A stretch of 64,000 nt of DNA, taken from positions 1-64,000 of the forward strand of contig JAKATL010000004.1 in the NCBI GenBank assembly GCA_021827985.1, given 5' to 3'. The translations under genes were made by a program, and so were the position numbers. Below the pieces are notes generated by a model. That model worked only from the letters and a program-made list of their open reading frames with translations. It was not told the DNA's origin and made no database searches. Origin of the DNA: a bacterium (GTDB lineage: Bacteria; Chloroflexota; Dormibacteria; Aeolococcales; Bog-877). Positions 1 to 8,050 of this stretch are shown in pieces. The first letter of the stretch is position 1. The number at the start of each line of letters is the position of its first letter.

Positions 1-88
1 TGGGCAACACAGGCCCGCCAAGTCCAGGTAAGACCCGAAGCGGCAAACGTGGCACCGGTGGCCCCTAGGCCAAGTAAGACCGTCCGCC

Positions 89-1132
89 TTGGCCGGGTGT
101 CACTTATTGGCACTCAGTAGGAACGGTTCCTCCCACGGCGAGTCCAGGATCATCCGTCAGGCGTACTTCGAAGACCCCTGCTATGTACCGCTGCTGCTGC
201 GGGCCTACGAGCTCTGGCGTGACCTGGAGCGAAAGTCCGGCTCGAGGCTGCTCCGGGTCACCCGGGGGATGATGCTCGGCCGCGAGGCGTCGCCGGCCAT
301 CGCCGGGTCCGTCGCCAGCTGTCGGCAATGGAATCTCCCGCACCGGGTGCTGACGGCCTCTGAGGTCAGACGGGAGTTCCCGGCCTTCTCTCCGGGTCCG
401 GATGTCGTGGCCGTGCTCGAGCCCATGGCCGGGGTCCTGCCTCCCGAGGAGGCCATCCTGAACCATCTGCGCCTAGCCGCAGCCATCGGTGCCGAGCTGC
501 GCTTCGGGAGCCGGGTGATCGCGTGGGAAGCCCGGGGGGCTTCGATCGAGGTGGTCACCGATTCTGGCCGCCAGCGCCTGGATCGGCTGGTCATCACCGC
601 GGGAGCTTGGACCTCCGAGCTCCTCGCCGGCTGGCCCCTCCCGTTGGAGGTGGAGCGCCAGTTGATGGTTTGGCTGGCACCGCGAAGCACGGCCGAGTTC
701 GACCCGCGGCGGTTCCCGGTCTTCCTCTACGACCCTCCAGAGGGGCAGGCCGTGTACGGCTTCCCCACCCTCGACGGCAGATCGGTCAAGGCCGCTCGCC
801 ATCATGGGGGCGAGCTGACCACCCCCGCATCACTGCGGCGCCAGTGGGATGCGGCGGAGGCGCAGGTGGTGCGCCAGGATCTTGCCGAGCTTCTGCCCGG
901 GCTGAGGGATGCCGAAGTTGTCACCGCCAAGGTCTGCATGTACACCGACACGCCCGACCTGCACTTCGCCATCGGTGCCCATCCCGCCGACGAGAGGGTG
1001 CAGGTGGCGTGCGGCTTCTCCGGCCACGGGTTCAAGTTCTCCCCCGTCATCGGTGAGATCATGGCCGAGCTGGCGCTCGACGGCCGGACCCGTCACCCGA
1101 TCGCGCCGCTGCGGGCTTCGCGACTCGGCTGA
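89..1132 (+). CDS. 5'-truncated FAD-dependent amine oxidase (sarcosine oxidase / MTOX-like), probable pseudogene
   Basis: The protein matches the body of monomeric sarcosine oxidase or N-methyltryptophan oxidase, flavoenzymes that oxidise secondary amino acids. The family block NGSSHGESRIIRQAYF lies at residues 12-27, where intact enzymes have it near residue 45-60, and the C-terminal GFSGHGFKFSP motif is present near residue 310. The N-terminal Rossmann GxGxxG that binds FAD is missing. The frame opens after a stop at 29-31, and the usable TTG at 89 is followed by only eleven residues without family resemblance. None of the three forward frames of bases 1-88 supplies a dinucleotide-binding fold. 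I infer an N-terminal deletion or rearrangement that probably abolishes activity. The neighbouring proline catabolic genes suggest a former role in amino-acid oxidation. An assembly break cannot be excluded because the window starts here. Confidence 0.75.
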   Translation: MAGCHLLALSRNGSSHGESRIIRQAYFEDPCYVPLLLRAYELWRDLERKSGSRLLRVTRGMMLGREASPAIAGSVASCRQWNLPHRVLTASEVRREFPAFSPGPDVVAVLEPMAGVLPPEEAILNHLRLAAAIGAELRFGSRVIAWEARGASIEVVTDSGRQRLDRLVITAGAWTSELLAGWPLPLEVERQLMVWLAPRSTAEFDPRRFPVFLYDPPEGQAVYGFPTLDGRSVKAARHHGGELTTPASLRRQWDAAEAQVVRQDLAELLPGLRDAEVVTAKVCMYTDTPDLHFAIGAHPADERVQVACGFSGHGFKFSPVIGEIMAELALDGRTRHPIAPLRASRLG

Positions 1133-1184
1133 CTTCGGGTCCTCACCGGCAAGGAGGGATAATGGGAATGGGGGAGGCAAGCTC

Positions 1185-2111
1185 TTGACGGGTAACAGCT
1201 GGACGCGCTCGGCCATCCTGTTGGCTGCTGGCAACCGGGGCACGGAGCGGTTCATGAACCGCTATGGCATGAAGCTTGGCGCCTCCCGGTTCGTCGCCGG
1301 GGAGACCCTGGACCAAGCGGTGGACGCCATCCGCAGGCTGAACCAGGCCGGATTCAAGTGCAACGCCACCGAGCTGGGCGAGGCGGTCGCCACGGAGGCC
1401 GACGCCGGCCGGGCGGTGGGGGACTACGAGGTTCTGCTGCGGCGGATGGCCTCCGAGGGGCTGCGCGCTAACGCGGCGCTCAAGCTGACCCTTCTCGGGC
1501 AGGACATCGACCCGGGGCTGGCGGAGCGCAACCTGGCCCACCTTCTGGACCTGGCGCGGGAGCTGGGCCTGTTCATCCGCATCGACATGGAGGACTCGGC
1601 CCACGTCCAGCCCACACTGGACGCCTACCGCCACCTGCGCGAGCGGGGCTACGACAACGTGGGCTGCGTGCTCCAGTCGTACCTCTTTCGCAGCTACCAG
1701 GACCTGGAGCAGCTCCTGCCGCTCAGCCCCAACCTGCGGCTGGTCAAGGGTGCCTACCTGGAACCGGCGCAGGTGGCCTTCCCCCGCAAGCAGGACGTGG
1801 ACCGCAACTACCTGCGCATGATGGAGCTGGCCCTCTCCGGAGGGGGGTACACCGCCCTCGCCACCCACGACCCGGAGATCATCGAGGAGTCGGTGACCTT
1901 CGCCCTCCGAAAGGGGATCCCCCGGGACCGCTTCGAATTCCAGATGCTGTACGGAGTGCGCCCCGACCTCCAGCGCCAGCTGGTCTCCCGGGGGTACACC
2001 GTGCTGGTGGCCGTCTCCTACGGGACCCACTGGTACCCCTTCTTCATGCGCCGGCTGGCCGAGCGCCCCGCCAATGTCCTCTTCCTCGCCCGAAACCTGG
2101 TCCGGCGCTGA
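1185..2111 (+). CDS. prodh: proline dehydrogenase (monofunctional)
   Basis: FAD enzyme for the first step of proline catabolism: proline is oxidised to pyrroline-5-carboxylate and electrons pass to the respiratory chain. The 308 residues equal the usual length of monofunctional ProDH. The chain has the family opening (KLGASRFVAGETLDQAV), the barrel segments IRIDMEDSAH and RLVKGAYLEP, ALATHDPEII, and the C-terminal RRLAERPANV with the paired arginines that hold the substrate carboxylate. The frame is open further upstream. TTG at 1185 is chosen because GGGGAGG lies just before it and it gives the normal N-terminus. The next gene, 30 bases away, is the P5C dehydrogenase, so the two form one proline-to-glutamate operon. 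Confidence is high for function and moderate for the exact start. Confidence 0.9.
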   Translation: MTGNSWTRSAILLAAGNRGTERFMNRYGMKLGASRFVAGETLDQAVDAIRRLNQAGFKCNATELGEAVATEADAGRAVGDYEVLLRRMASEGLRANAALKLTLLGQDIDPGLAERNLAHLLDLARELGLFIRIDMEDSAHVQPTLDAYRHLRERGYDNVGCVLQSYLFRSYQDLEQLLPLSPNLRLVKGAYLEPAQVAFPRKQDVDRNYLRMMELALSGGGYTALATHDPEIIEESVTFALRKGIPRDRFEFQMLYGVRPDLQRQLVSRGYTVLVAVSYGTHWYPFFMRRLAERPANVLFLARNLVRR

Positions 2112-2140
2112 GTCGTGGCCCGCCTTCTGGAGTCATGCCC

Positions 2141-3691
2141 ATGAACCTTCCTCCCTTCTCCACCGAGCCCTCCCTGGACTTCTCCATCCCGGCCAACCAG
2201 GAGGCCATGCGGGCCGCCCTCCGGCAGATGGAGGGTCGACTGGGAGAGGCGTACCCGCTGGTCATCGGGGGGCGCCGGGTGGGCTCCAGTGAGCAGATCG
2301 TCTCCGTCAACCCGGCCCACCCCGACCAGGTGGTGGGGCGGCACGCGGCGGCGCAGCTCGAGCATGTCGAGGAGGCGCTGGCGGCCGGCTGGCAGGCGTT
2401 CCCGGAGTGGTCCAGGACACCCGTGGAGGAGCGGGCCGCGGTGCTGGTGAGGGCGGCCGAGCTGGTCCGCCACCGCCGCCACGAGCTGGCCGCGGTGATG
2501 GTGTACGAGGTGGGCAAGCCCTGGGACGAGGCGGATGGCGAGGCGGCGGAGGCCGTCGACCTCATGGAGTGGTATGCCCGGCAGGCGCTGCAGTTCGCCG
2601 CCGGCGACCGGACCGCCCCCATCGCCGGGGAGATCACTCAGTTCCGCTACATCCCACTCGGGGTGGGGGCGGTGATCTCCCCCTGGAACTTCCCGGTGGC
2701 GCTCACCACCGGGATGACCACCGCGGCCCTGGTGGCGGGCAACTGCGTCGTTCTCAAGCCCGCCAACACCGCCTGCACCACGGCCGCCTTCCTGGTGCGG
2801 ATCTGGGAGGATGCCGGCCTGCCTCCGGGGGTCATCAACCTGCTCACCGGGCGGGGATCTCTGGTCGGGGACCCGCTGGTGGACCACCCCCAGACGCGCT
2901 TCGTGGCCTTCACCGGATCGCGCGAGGTGGGGGTGCGGATCAACGAGCGGGCCGCTCGGGTGCACCCCGGGCAGCGCTGGCTGAAGCGGGTGCAGCTGGA
3001 GATGGGTGGCAAGAACGCGGTGGTGGTGGACGAGACCGCTGACCTGGACCGCGCCGCCCGCGACATCGCCATCTCTGCCTTCGGCTTCCAGGGCCAAAAG
3101 TGCTCGGCGGGTTCACGGGCCGTGGTGGTGCAGGAGGTGTACGACCAGCTGCTGACCAAGGTGCTGGACCGGGTCCGGGAGATCCGGCTAGGGGACCCGG
3201 TGGATCCCGAGGTGACCATGGGCCCGGTGGTGGACTCGGCGGCCGAGGAGAAGATCCTCGACTACGTCGAGGTGGGCAAGCACGAGGGGGAGCTGGTGCT
3301 GGGGGGGCGAAAGCCCCCGGGGGAGGGCTACTACATCGAGCCCACCGTCTTCTCCGGGGTCCGGGCCGAGGCCCGCATCGCCCAGGAGGAGATCTTCGGC
3401 CCGGTTCTGGCGGTCATGCCCGCCCGGGACTTCGAGGACGGCATCCGGATCGCCAACTCCACGGAGTACGGGCTCACCGGCTCCTACTTCAGCCGCGACC
3501 CGGAGCGGATCGCCTTCGCCAAGGAGCGCATCCACGTCGGCAACCTCTACGTGAACCGCAAGTCCACCGGCGCCCTGATGGGCGTCCACCCCTTCGGCGG
3601 CTTCAACATGAGCGGAACCGACACCAAGGCCGGGGGGCCAGACTACCTGCTCTTCTTCATGCAGGGGCAGAGCATCGCCGAGCGCCTCTGA
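2141..3691 (+). CDS. pruA: 1-pyrroline-5-carboxylate dehydrogenase
   Basis: Aldehyde-dehydrogenase superfamily enzyme that oxidises glutamate semialdehyde (from P5C) to glutamate with NAD, completing proline degradation begun by the preceding gene. The length of about 516 residues is typical of the RocA/PruA group. Visible hallmarks are ISPWNFP in the cofactor domain, the general-base glutamate in LEMGGKN (about residue 287) and the nucleophile cysteine in GQKCSAGSR (about residue 321). The C-terminal block PFGGFNMSGTDTKAGGPDYL is characteristic of P5CDH. ATG 2141 is preferred because GGAG at 2129-2132 then has a spacing of eight bases; ATG 2135 is in frame but too close to that site. A GC-rich hairpin follows the stop. 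Confidence 0.93.
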   Translation: MNLPPFSTEPSLDFSIPANQEAMRAALRQMEGRLGEAYPLVIGGRRVGSSEQIVSVNPAHPDQVVGRHAAAQLEHVEEALAAGWQAFPEWSRTPVEERAAVLVRAAELVRHRRHELAAVMVYEVGKPWDEADGEAAEAVDLMEWYARQALQFAAGDRTAPIAGEITQFRYIPLGVGAVISPWNFPVALTTGMTTAALVAGNCVVLKPANTACTTAAFLVRIWEDAGLPPGVINLLTGRGSLVGDPLVDHPQTRFVAFTGSREVGVRINERAARVHPGQRWLKRVQLEMGGKNAVVVDETADLDRAARDIAISAFGFQGQKCSAGSRAVVVQEVYDQLLTKVLDRVREIRLGDPVDPEVTMGPVVDSAAEEKILDYVEVGKHEGELVLGGRKPPGEGYYIEPTVFSGVRAEARIAQEEIFGPVLAVMPARDFEDGIRIANSTEYGLTGSYFSRDPERIAFAKERIHVGNLYVNRKSTGALMGVHPFGGFNMSGTDTKAGGPDYLLFFMQGQSIAERL

Positions 3692-3719
3692 GCGCCTCCC
3701 GCCCGGGGGGCGGGGCGCC
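3692..3719 (+). terminator. GC-rich hairpin after pruA
   Basis: Directly after the pruA stop codon the sequence folds as GCGCC and CCCGCC pairing with GGCGGG and GCGC around a short G-rich loop. There is no T-tract, so this is a terminator-like or mRNA 3'-end structure rather than a textbook intrinsic terminator. Confidence 0.5.
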
Positions 3720-3817
3720 GGCCACAGGCCCGCGCCCCCGCTCCCTGCCCAGCCGTGCCGGAGCCCAGGAGGGCCCGGGACTGATCCCTGGGGGAGGTGC
3801 GGTAGCCCGGTCGGCCG

Positions 3818-4393
3818 CTAGCCCTCCCTGCTCCCCTGGGCCGCCGCCACCTCCTCCAGGTGGTCCACGGCCTCCTGCAGCCCGTCCTCCATGCCCGAGT
3901 GGAGGTGGATGTCGCGGTTGGCCCGATTCTTGTGCTGAACCAAGATCGCCAGGGTGGTGCCCCGGGGCGAGTCGGTGAAGGTCACGGTGCTGGTCGCCGC
4001 CGCCTCGGGCCTCCCCTCGAAGACCTCGGTCGACACGATCCTCTCCGCAGGCACGATCTCCAGGTACTCGCCATGGAAGACCACGGGGAAGCCGCCGCTG
4101 GCGGTCATGGCGTAGCGCCACCGCCCACCCACCCGGAGGTCGATCTCGATGCTGTCGATGGTCCCGCGGTCGGCGTGCCACCACTGCGCCACCAGCTCCG
4201 GGGTGGTGTAGGCGCGGTAGACGAGGGCGCGCGGCGCCGCAACCTCCCGGGTTATCAGGATCTGATCACCTCTGGGCAGCGTGACCGGGGCCCTACGTCT
4301 CAGCTCCTTGGCGATCTTGGCGTTCCTCCTGTGCTTCCACCGTCTGCAGCACCATCTCCATGCGGTCGAACGCCTGCGACCAGCTCTCCTCAT
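3818..4393 (-). CDS. SRPBCC / AHSA1-domain protein
   Basis: Activator-of-Hsp90-ATPase-like (START/SRPBCC) protein, a small hydrophobic-pocket fold commonly encoded beside ArsR regulators. Recognisable motifs are ILITREVAAPRALVYRAYT, DLRVGGRWRY, FHGEYLEIVPAERIVSTEVF and the C-terminal GMEDGLQEAVDHLEEVA. Homology begins near base 4288, yet the only ATG/GTG/TTG in frame is at 4393, which would overlap the upstream ArsR gene by about 100 bases with an arginine-rich, non-homologous extension. A CTG at 4303-4301, preceded by AAGGAG and overlapping the ArsR stop by 11 bases, is a better biological start. The stop is firm and the start is not. It is co-transcribed with, and probably controlled by, the ArsR protein; the substrate is unknown. 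Confidence 0.8.
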   Translation of the reverse strand: MRRAGRRRSTAWRWCCRRWKHRRNAKIAKELRRRAPVTLPRGDQILITREVAAPRALVYRAYTTPELVAQWWHADRGTIDSIEIDLRVGGRWRYAMTASGGFPVVFHGEYLEIVPAERIVSTEVFEGRPEAAATSTVTFTDSPRGTTLAILVQHKNRANRDIHLHSGMEDGLQEAVDHLEEVAAAQGSREG

Positions 4394-4655
4394 ACCGCCG
4401 CAGCCATTCCGGGATCGGCCGGAGGGCCGCGCCGTTGAGCCGGTAGAGGCGCCGGCGCCCCTGGTCCCGGCGGGCCACCAGGTTCACGTCGCGAAGCACC
4501 CTGAGGTGCTTGGACACGACCGGCTGGGCGACCCGCAGACTCTGGGCCAGCTCGCCGACCGAGTGCTCACCCCCCGCCAGGGCATCGAGGATCTCTCGAC
4601 GGCGCGGCTCGGCCACAGCGTTGAAGGCGTCCTTGGTGGTCGAAGCTCGGGCCAT
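4293..4655 (-). CDS. ArsR-family winged-helix repressor
   Basis: A 120-residue metalloregulator-fold HTH protein with the classical block EPRRREILDALAGG, then VGELAQSLRVAQPVVSKHLRVLRD and the wing ARRDQGRRRLYRL. I see no cysteine pair for metal sensing, so it is probably one of the non-metal ArsR proteins that pair with SRPBCC genes. It precedes the AHSA1-domain gene on the same strand and overlaps or abuts it, so it likely autoregulates the pair. ATG 4655 is used; an in-frame ATG 15 bases further upstream is possible. Bases 4656-4700 contain a short dyad around CATG...CATG that could be the operator. Confidence 0.85.
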   Translation of the reverse strand: MARASTTKDAFNAVAEPRRREILDALAGGEHSVGELAQSLRVAQPVVSKHLRVLRDVNLVARRDQGRRRLYRLNGAALRPIPEWLRRYEESWSQAFDRMEMVLQTVEAQEERQDRQGAET

Positions 4656-4953
4656 GGCTGGAGAATACATGCCTATATCAGCATGTCTCAACCCCGCCGC
4701 GGCTCCCGGTGGGGTGGGAGCCCACCGTTTCGAGGGGGACGGGAGACTCCGGCCGTGGCGGGCGATGCATGGGATCGCTTCAGGAGCCGTGCCCACGGCC
4801 AGCTTCCCTTGAAGTGATCCAGCGCGCCGCGCCATACTGGGCTCCAGGATCCAGTTCACGCCCGGCTCCGCCAGTTGCGGCGGGGCATCGCCATAGCTGG
4901 TCGGCCCCAGAGCCGGCGCAGCCCCCCGCAGATGGATGAAGGAGAGGCACCTG

Positions 4954-5601
4954 ATGACCCAGTCCGGCCAGATCGCCACCTACTTCCCGACCCGCCTGGC
5001 AGCGGTCATGCGCTGGTCCGACGGGGAGCAGGCGTATCGCGGGGCGGAGGCGGTGGCCCGGGCGGGGGTCGGGTCGGTTGAGGTCACCTCGGGCACACCT
5101 GGGGCGTTCAAGACCATCGCCCGCCTGCGGAAGGAGTTCGGCTCGAGCTGCCACTTCGGTGGCGGGACGATCACCAGCGCTGAGCTGGCCGAGTCAGCGC
5201 TCGGGGCTGGGGCCGAATACCTGGTCACCCCGTACCTGGTCCCCGAGGTGGCCGAGGTGGCCCGGCAGGCCGGGGTCCTGCTGGTGATGGGGGCCAGCAC
5301 CCCCACCGAGATCGCCCGGGCGATGGAGCTGGGGGCAGGTCTGGTGAAGGTGTTCCCGGCCAACCCCCTGGGCGGGCCCGAGTACATTCGCGCCGTCCGG
5401 GGGCCGATGCCCGAGGTGCCCCTCTGGGTCAGCGGGATGGTGGGGATCGGCGATGTCACCGAGTACCTCGCCGCCGGGGTCAGGGTGGTGGGGTTGACCA
5501 ATGACCTCTTCCGGCCCGGCCTCCTCCGGGAGGAGAGGTGGGAGGAGATCACCGAGCTCTGCCGGCGGGCGCTGGCGGAAGCCGCCCCGCTCCCCGTCTG
5601 A
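4954..5601 (+). CDS. eda: 2-dehydro-3-deoxyphosphogluconate / 4-hydroxy-2-oxoglutarate aldolase
   Basis: Class I aldolase of the KDPG/KHG family. It cleaves KDPG to pyruvate and glyceraldehyde-3-phosphate (Entner-Doudoroff) or 4-hydroxy-2-oxoglutarate to pyruvate and glyoxylate. The 215-residue TIM barrel is of normal length. The catalytic glutamate is in VEVTSGTPGA (E43) and the Schiff-base lysine in LVKVFPA (K132). The phosphate-binding end is SGMVGIGDVTEYLAAGV. The start is set by AGGAGAGG seven bases before ATG 4954; ATG 4936 lies upstream of that site. No edd or glucose dehydrogenase is nearby, so the hydroxyproline/2-oxoglutarate role is equally possible given the proline genes at the window start. 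It stands alone between opposing transcription units. Confidence 0.88.
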   Translation: MTQSGQIATYFPTRLAAVMRWSDGEQAYRGAEAVARAGVGSVEVTSGTPGAFKTIARLRKEFGSSCHFGGGTITSAELAESALGAGAEYLVTPYLVPEVAEVARQAGVLLVMGASTPTEIARAMELGAGLVKVFPANPLGGPEYIRAVRGPMPEVPLWVSGMVGIGDVTEYLAAGVRVVGLTNDLFRPGLLREERWEEITELCRRALAEAAPLPV

Positions 5602-5624
5602 CCGGCGGCGCCCTCAGCCGCAGT

Positions 5625-6923
5625 TCAGAAGGCGGGCCGCCAGGCCACCTTGGGGTCGGGCGGGAGGCCGAGTCCTAGTTCGGCCATGACCTCTCCGACC
5701 AGGTAGATCGACCCGAGGGCGATCACCGCCCCCTCGGGACCGGCCAGCTCCCGCGCCCGGGAGAGCGCCGCCGCCACCGGCACCAGGCGCTCCGATCTCC
5801 CGAGCCACTCGCGGGCCAGGACCTCGGGGTCCACCGCCCGGATGGCGTCGGCCCTCGTGAAGACCGCCGCCCGGAGGGGCAGGGACGAGAGCCGGGCCAG
5901 CATCCCGGCGTGGTCGTGGTCGCCCATGGACCCGAACAGCAGCACCGCCCGCCTGCCCCCGGTGGCTGCCCGCAGCTCTCCGAGGACCGCCTCGACGGCA
6001 GCCGGGTTGTGAGCCGCGTCCACCAGCACGGTGGGGGAGGTGGCCACCTCCTCCAGCCGTCCGGGCCAGCGGACCCCCAGCAATCCCTGCCGGACCGCTC
6101 CCGCACCGATCTCCGCTCCCAGCAGCCGGCCCAGGCCGTCCGTGGCGGCCACGGCCACGGCGGCGTTGGCCCCCTGCACCTGGCCGGTCACCCCCAGTTC
6201 GAGCTCGGCCAGCTCCCGGGCTGGGGTCCGGACCCGCAGTCCCGCCGCCTCCCAGGCGTATTCGATCCCCTCTCCGAGCTGCCAGAGCTCCGCGCCCACC
6301 CCGGCGGCGGCCGCCCGCACCACTGGCCGGGCCTCTCCCAGGGCCCCGGAGATGGCCAGGTCACCCGGCTTGAAGATCGCCGCCTTCTCGCCGGCGATCT
6401 GGGCTAAGGTGTTGCCTAGCTGGGCCTGGTGATCCAGCCCCACCGAGACCACGACCGCCACCCCGCCGTCCCAGACGTTGGTGGCGTCCAGCCGCCCTCC
6501 CAGCCCCACCTCACACACGGTGACCTCGGCACCCCACTCCCGGGCGGCGAGAAACCCCATCGCCGTCAGGAGTTCGTGGTGGGTGGCGTCCACCCCCCCT
6601 CGGCGGGCGGCCTCCAGGGCTTGGGACGCCAGCTGGGAGAACTCCTCCTCCGCGACCGGGCGCTCCCCCAGCTGGACCCGCTCCCGGTAGCTGGTGAGAT
6701 GGGGCTTGGTGAGGAGTGCCACACGCAGCCCGGCAGCCCTGGCTATGGCCGCGACCAGGGCGCAGACCGAGCCCTTGCCGTTGGTGCCCGCCACCAGGAC
6801 TCCTGTGAGCTGGTCCTGGGGGTCACCGAGTTCCCGGCAGAGGGCCCTGGTGGAGTCCAGGCCGAGGCGCATGCCCGGCCGGCTGGAGGCGGCCAGCGCC
6901 GCCAGCGACTCGCGGTAGTCCAT
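5625..6923 (-). CDS. folC: folylpolyglutamate synthase / dihydrofolate synthase
   Basis: Mur-ligase-family enzyme that joins glutamate to dihydropteroate and extends the polyglutamate tail of folates with ATP. Its 432 residues match FolC. The P-loop is GTNGKGSVCALVA, followed by TKPHLTSYRERVQL, the central EVGLGGRLDATNVW motif and the C-terminal domain VLVDAAHNPAAVEAVL, all diagnostic of FolC rather than MurC-F. ATG 6923 is chosen because homology begins at MDYRESLAAL; the frame stays open upstream into the divergent gene. Only 19 bases separate this start from the GTG of the divergent lipoprotein, and a CACAAT -10-like hexamer lies eight bases before the ATG, so a leaderless or very short leader is likely. 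Confidence 0.92.
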   Translation of the reverse strand: MDYRESLAALAASSRPGMRLGLDSTRALCRELGDPQDQLTGVLVAGTNGKGSVCALVAAIARAAGLRVALLTKPHLTSYRERVQLGERPVAEEEFSQLASQALEAARRGGVDATHHELLTAMGFLAAREWGAEVTVCEVGLGGRLDATNVWDGGVAVVVSVGLDHQAQLGNTLAQIAGEKAAIFKPGDLAISGALGEARPVVRAAAAGVGAELWQLGEGIEYAWEAAGLRVRTPARELAELELGVTGQVQGANAAVAVAATDGLGRLLGAEIGAGAVRQGLLGVRWPGRLEEVATSPTVLVDAAHNPAAVEAVLGELRAATGGRRAVLLFGSMGDHDHAGMLARLSSLPLRAAVFTRADAIRAVDPEVLAREWLGRSERLVPVAAALSRARELAGPEGAVIALGSIYLVGEVMAELGLGLPPDPKVAWRPAF

Positions 6924-6942
6924 GGTCTGGCATTGTGAGGGC

Positions 6943-7947
6943 GTGAGAACGCTCGTCCCGGCCGCGGCGCTGGCGTTGCTGCTGCTGGCCGGCTGTGGCT
7001 CCGTCGCACCCCATCCCCATCCCGAGGTGAGCCCCACGCCCACCCCACCACTTCCCCTGGGGGTGCTGCCTCTGGGGGGAGAGGTCGCCAATCCTCTCGA
7101 CCTTCACCCCCCGTTCCTGGTCCAGGGCCAGCTGCCGCAGATGCCCCGCCATGTTCCCGCCGCCCAGACGACGCAGGATCCCCTGACCGCCCTCCAGGAC
7201 CTGGTGACCGCTCTTGGGGTCCCCGGGCCGGCCGTCAACACCGGCGCCGGCCTCTCCTACAACCTCGGTGCCACCTCCGGATACCAGCTCACCTCGCCGA
7301 CCGGGTACCAGCTCTTCAACTTCCACCCCAACACCCCGGTGGACGAGACGGGGGCGACCCCCTCGGTGGCCGCGGCCGATGCCTTCGTCTCCCAATTCCT
7401 CGCCACCCGCCACCTCCCCTACCCCCATGAGAGCCTGCTCCCCCTGGCCTCCCTGAGCGTCGTCAACGCCGCCGACCGCCGGGTCTTCTTCGAGTGGGCG
7501 GTGGGCGGGTACCCGCTGGTCAACATCAGCGGTCAGCCCCAGGAGGTGTACGCCGACGTGGCCGCCAACTACCGGGAGCAGCTGTCCCTGGTGGGCCTCT
7601 CGGGCACCGTGCCGCCGCCGATCACCGGCCCGCTGGCCGCCTACCCTGCCACGGCTCCCGATCTCATGATCCAGGACCTGAACCAGGGGCTGCTGACCCC
7701 CGGCTCGTACCTCCTGGACGCCTCCGGGCAGCCCTTTCCCTCTCCCAGTCCCACCGCCGCGAGCACGGTGGTCCTGATCTCGGGAGCGAGCCTGGGGATG
7801 GTGGCCAGTGCCGGCTACCTGGTCCCAGTGCTGATCTTCACTGTGTCTAACCAACCCCCGGTTGCCGCCTTCGTGACCTGCGCGGCGTCCACGGCGGCCT
7901 GCGCTCCGCTGCGCTACGGCTCACCCCAACCTTCCCCTTCCGGTTGA
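6943..7947 (+). CDS. predicted lipoprotein of unknown function
   Basis: Not recognised at family level. From GTG 6943 the protein begins with a basic residue, a hydrophobic stretch and a lipobox LLAGC, so it should be an exported diacylglyceryl-modified lipoprotein anchored outside the membrane. A proline-rich linker (residues about 20-50) leads to a 280-residue secreted domain with many aromatic and hydroxyl residues and repeated SGYQLTSPTGYQLF. A second hydrophobic stretch near residues 270-300 (TVVLISGASLGMVASAGYLV) could be a membrane segment. It is divergent from folC with a 19-base gap and is not linked to an obvious pathway. The transhydrogenase operon starts 100 bases downstream on the same strand but has its own -10. 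Confidence 0.65.
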   Translation: MRTLVPAAALALLLLAGCGSVAPHPHPEVSPTPTPPLPLGVLPLGGEVANPLDLHPPFLVQGQLPQMPRHVPAAQTTQDPLTALQDLVTALGVPGPAVNTGAGLSYNLGATSGYQLTSPTGYQLFNFHPNTPVDETGATPSVAAADAFVSQFLATRHLPYPHESLLPLASLSVVNAADRRVFFEWAVGGYPLVNISGQPQEVYADVAANYREQLSLVGLSGTVPPPITGPLAAYPATAPDLMIQDLNQGLLTPGSYLLDASGQPFPSPSPTAASTVVLISGASLGMVASAGYLVPVLIFTVSNQPPVAAFVTCAASTAACAPLRYGSPQPSPSG

Positions 7948-8038
7948 CTGTCGGCGCCGGGCGGCCAGGTGCCTGGCGGGGGCAATCCCTCCATGCCACC
8001 TGGGCGAAAACCCCTGCCTTCGCCGGCCATCGCTCCGA

Positions 8039-8044
8039 TACCAT
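8039..8044 (+). promoter_or_regulatory. -10 element of a probable leaderless pntAA promoter
   Basis: TACCAT lies exactly six bases before GTG 8051, the spacing expected if transcription starts at or next to the start codon. No ribosome-binding site precedes the GTG and no clear -35 is seen. The same arrangement recurs at 15816 and 22649. Confidence 0.45.
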
Positions 8045-8050
8045 GGCCTT

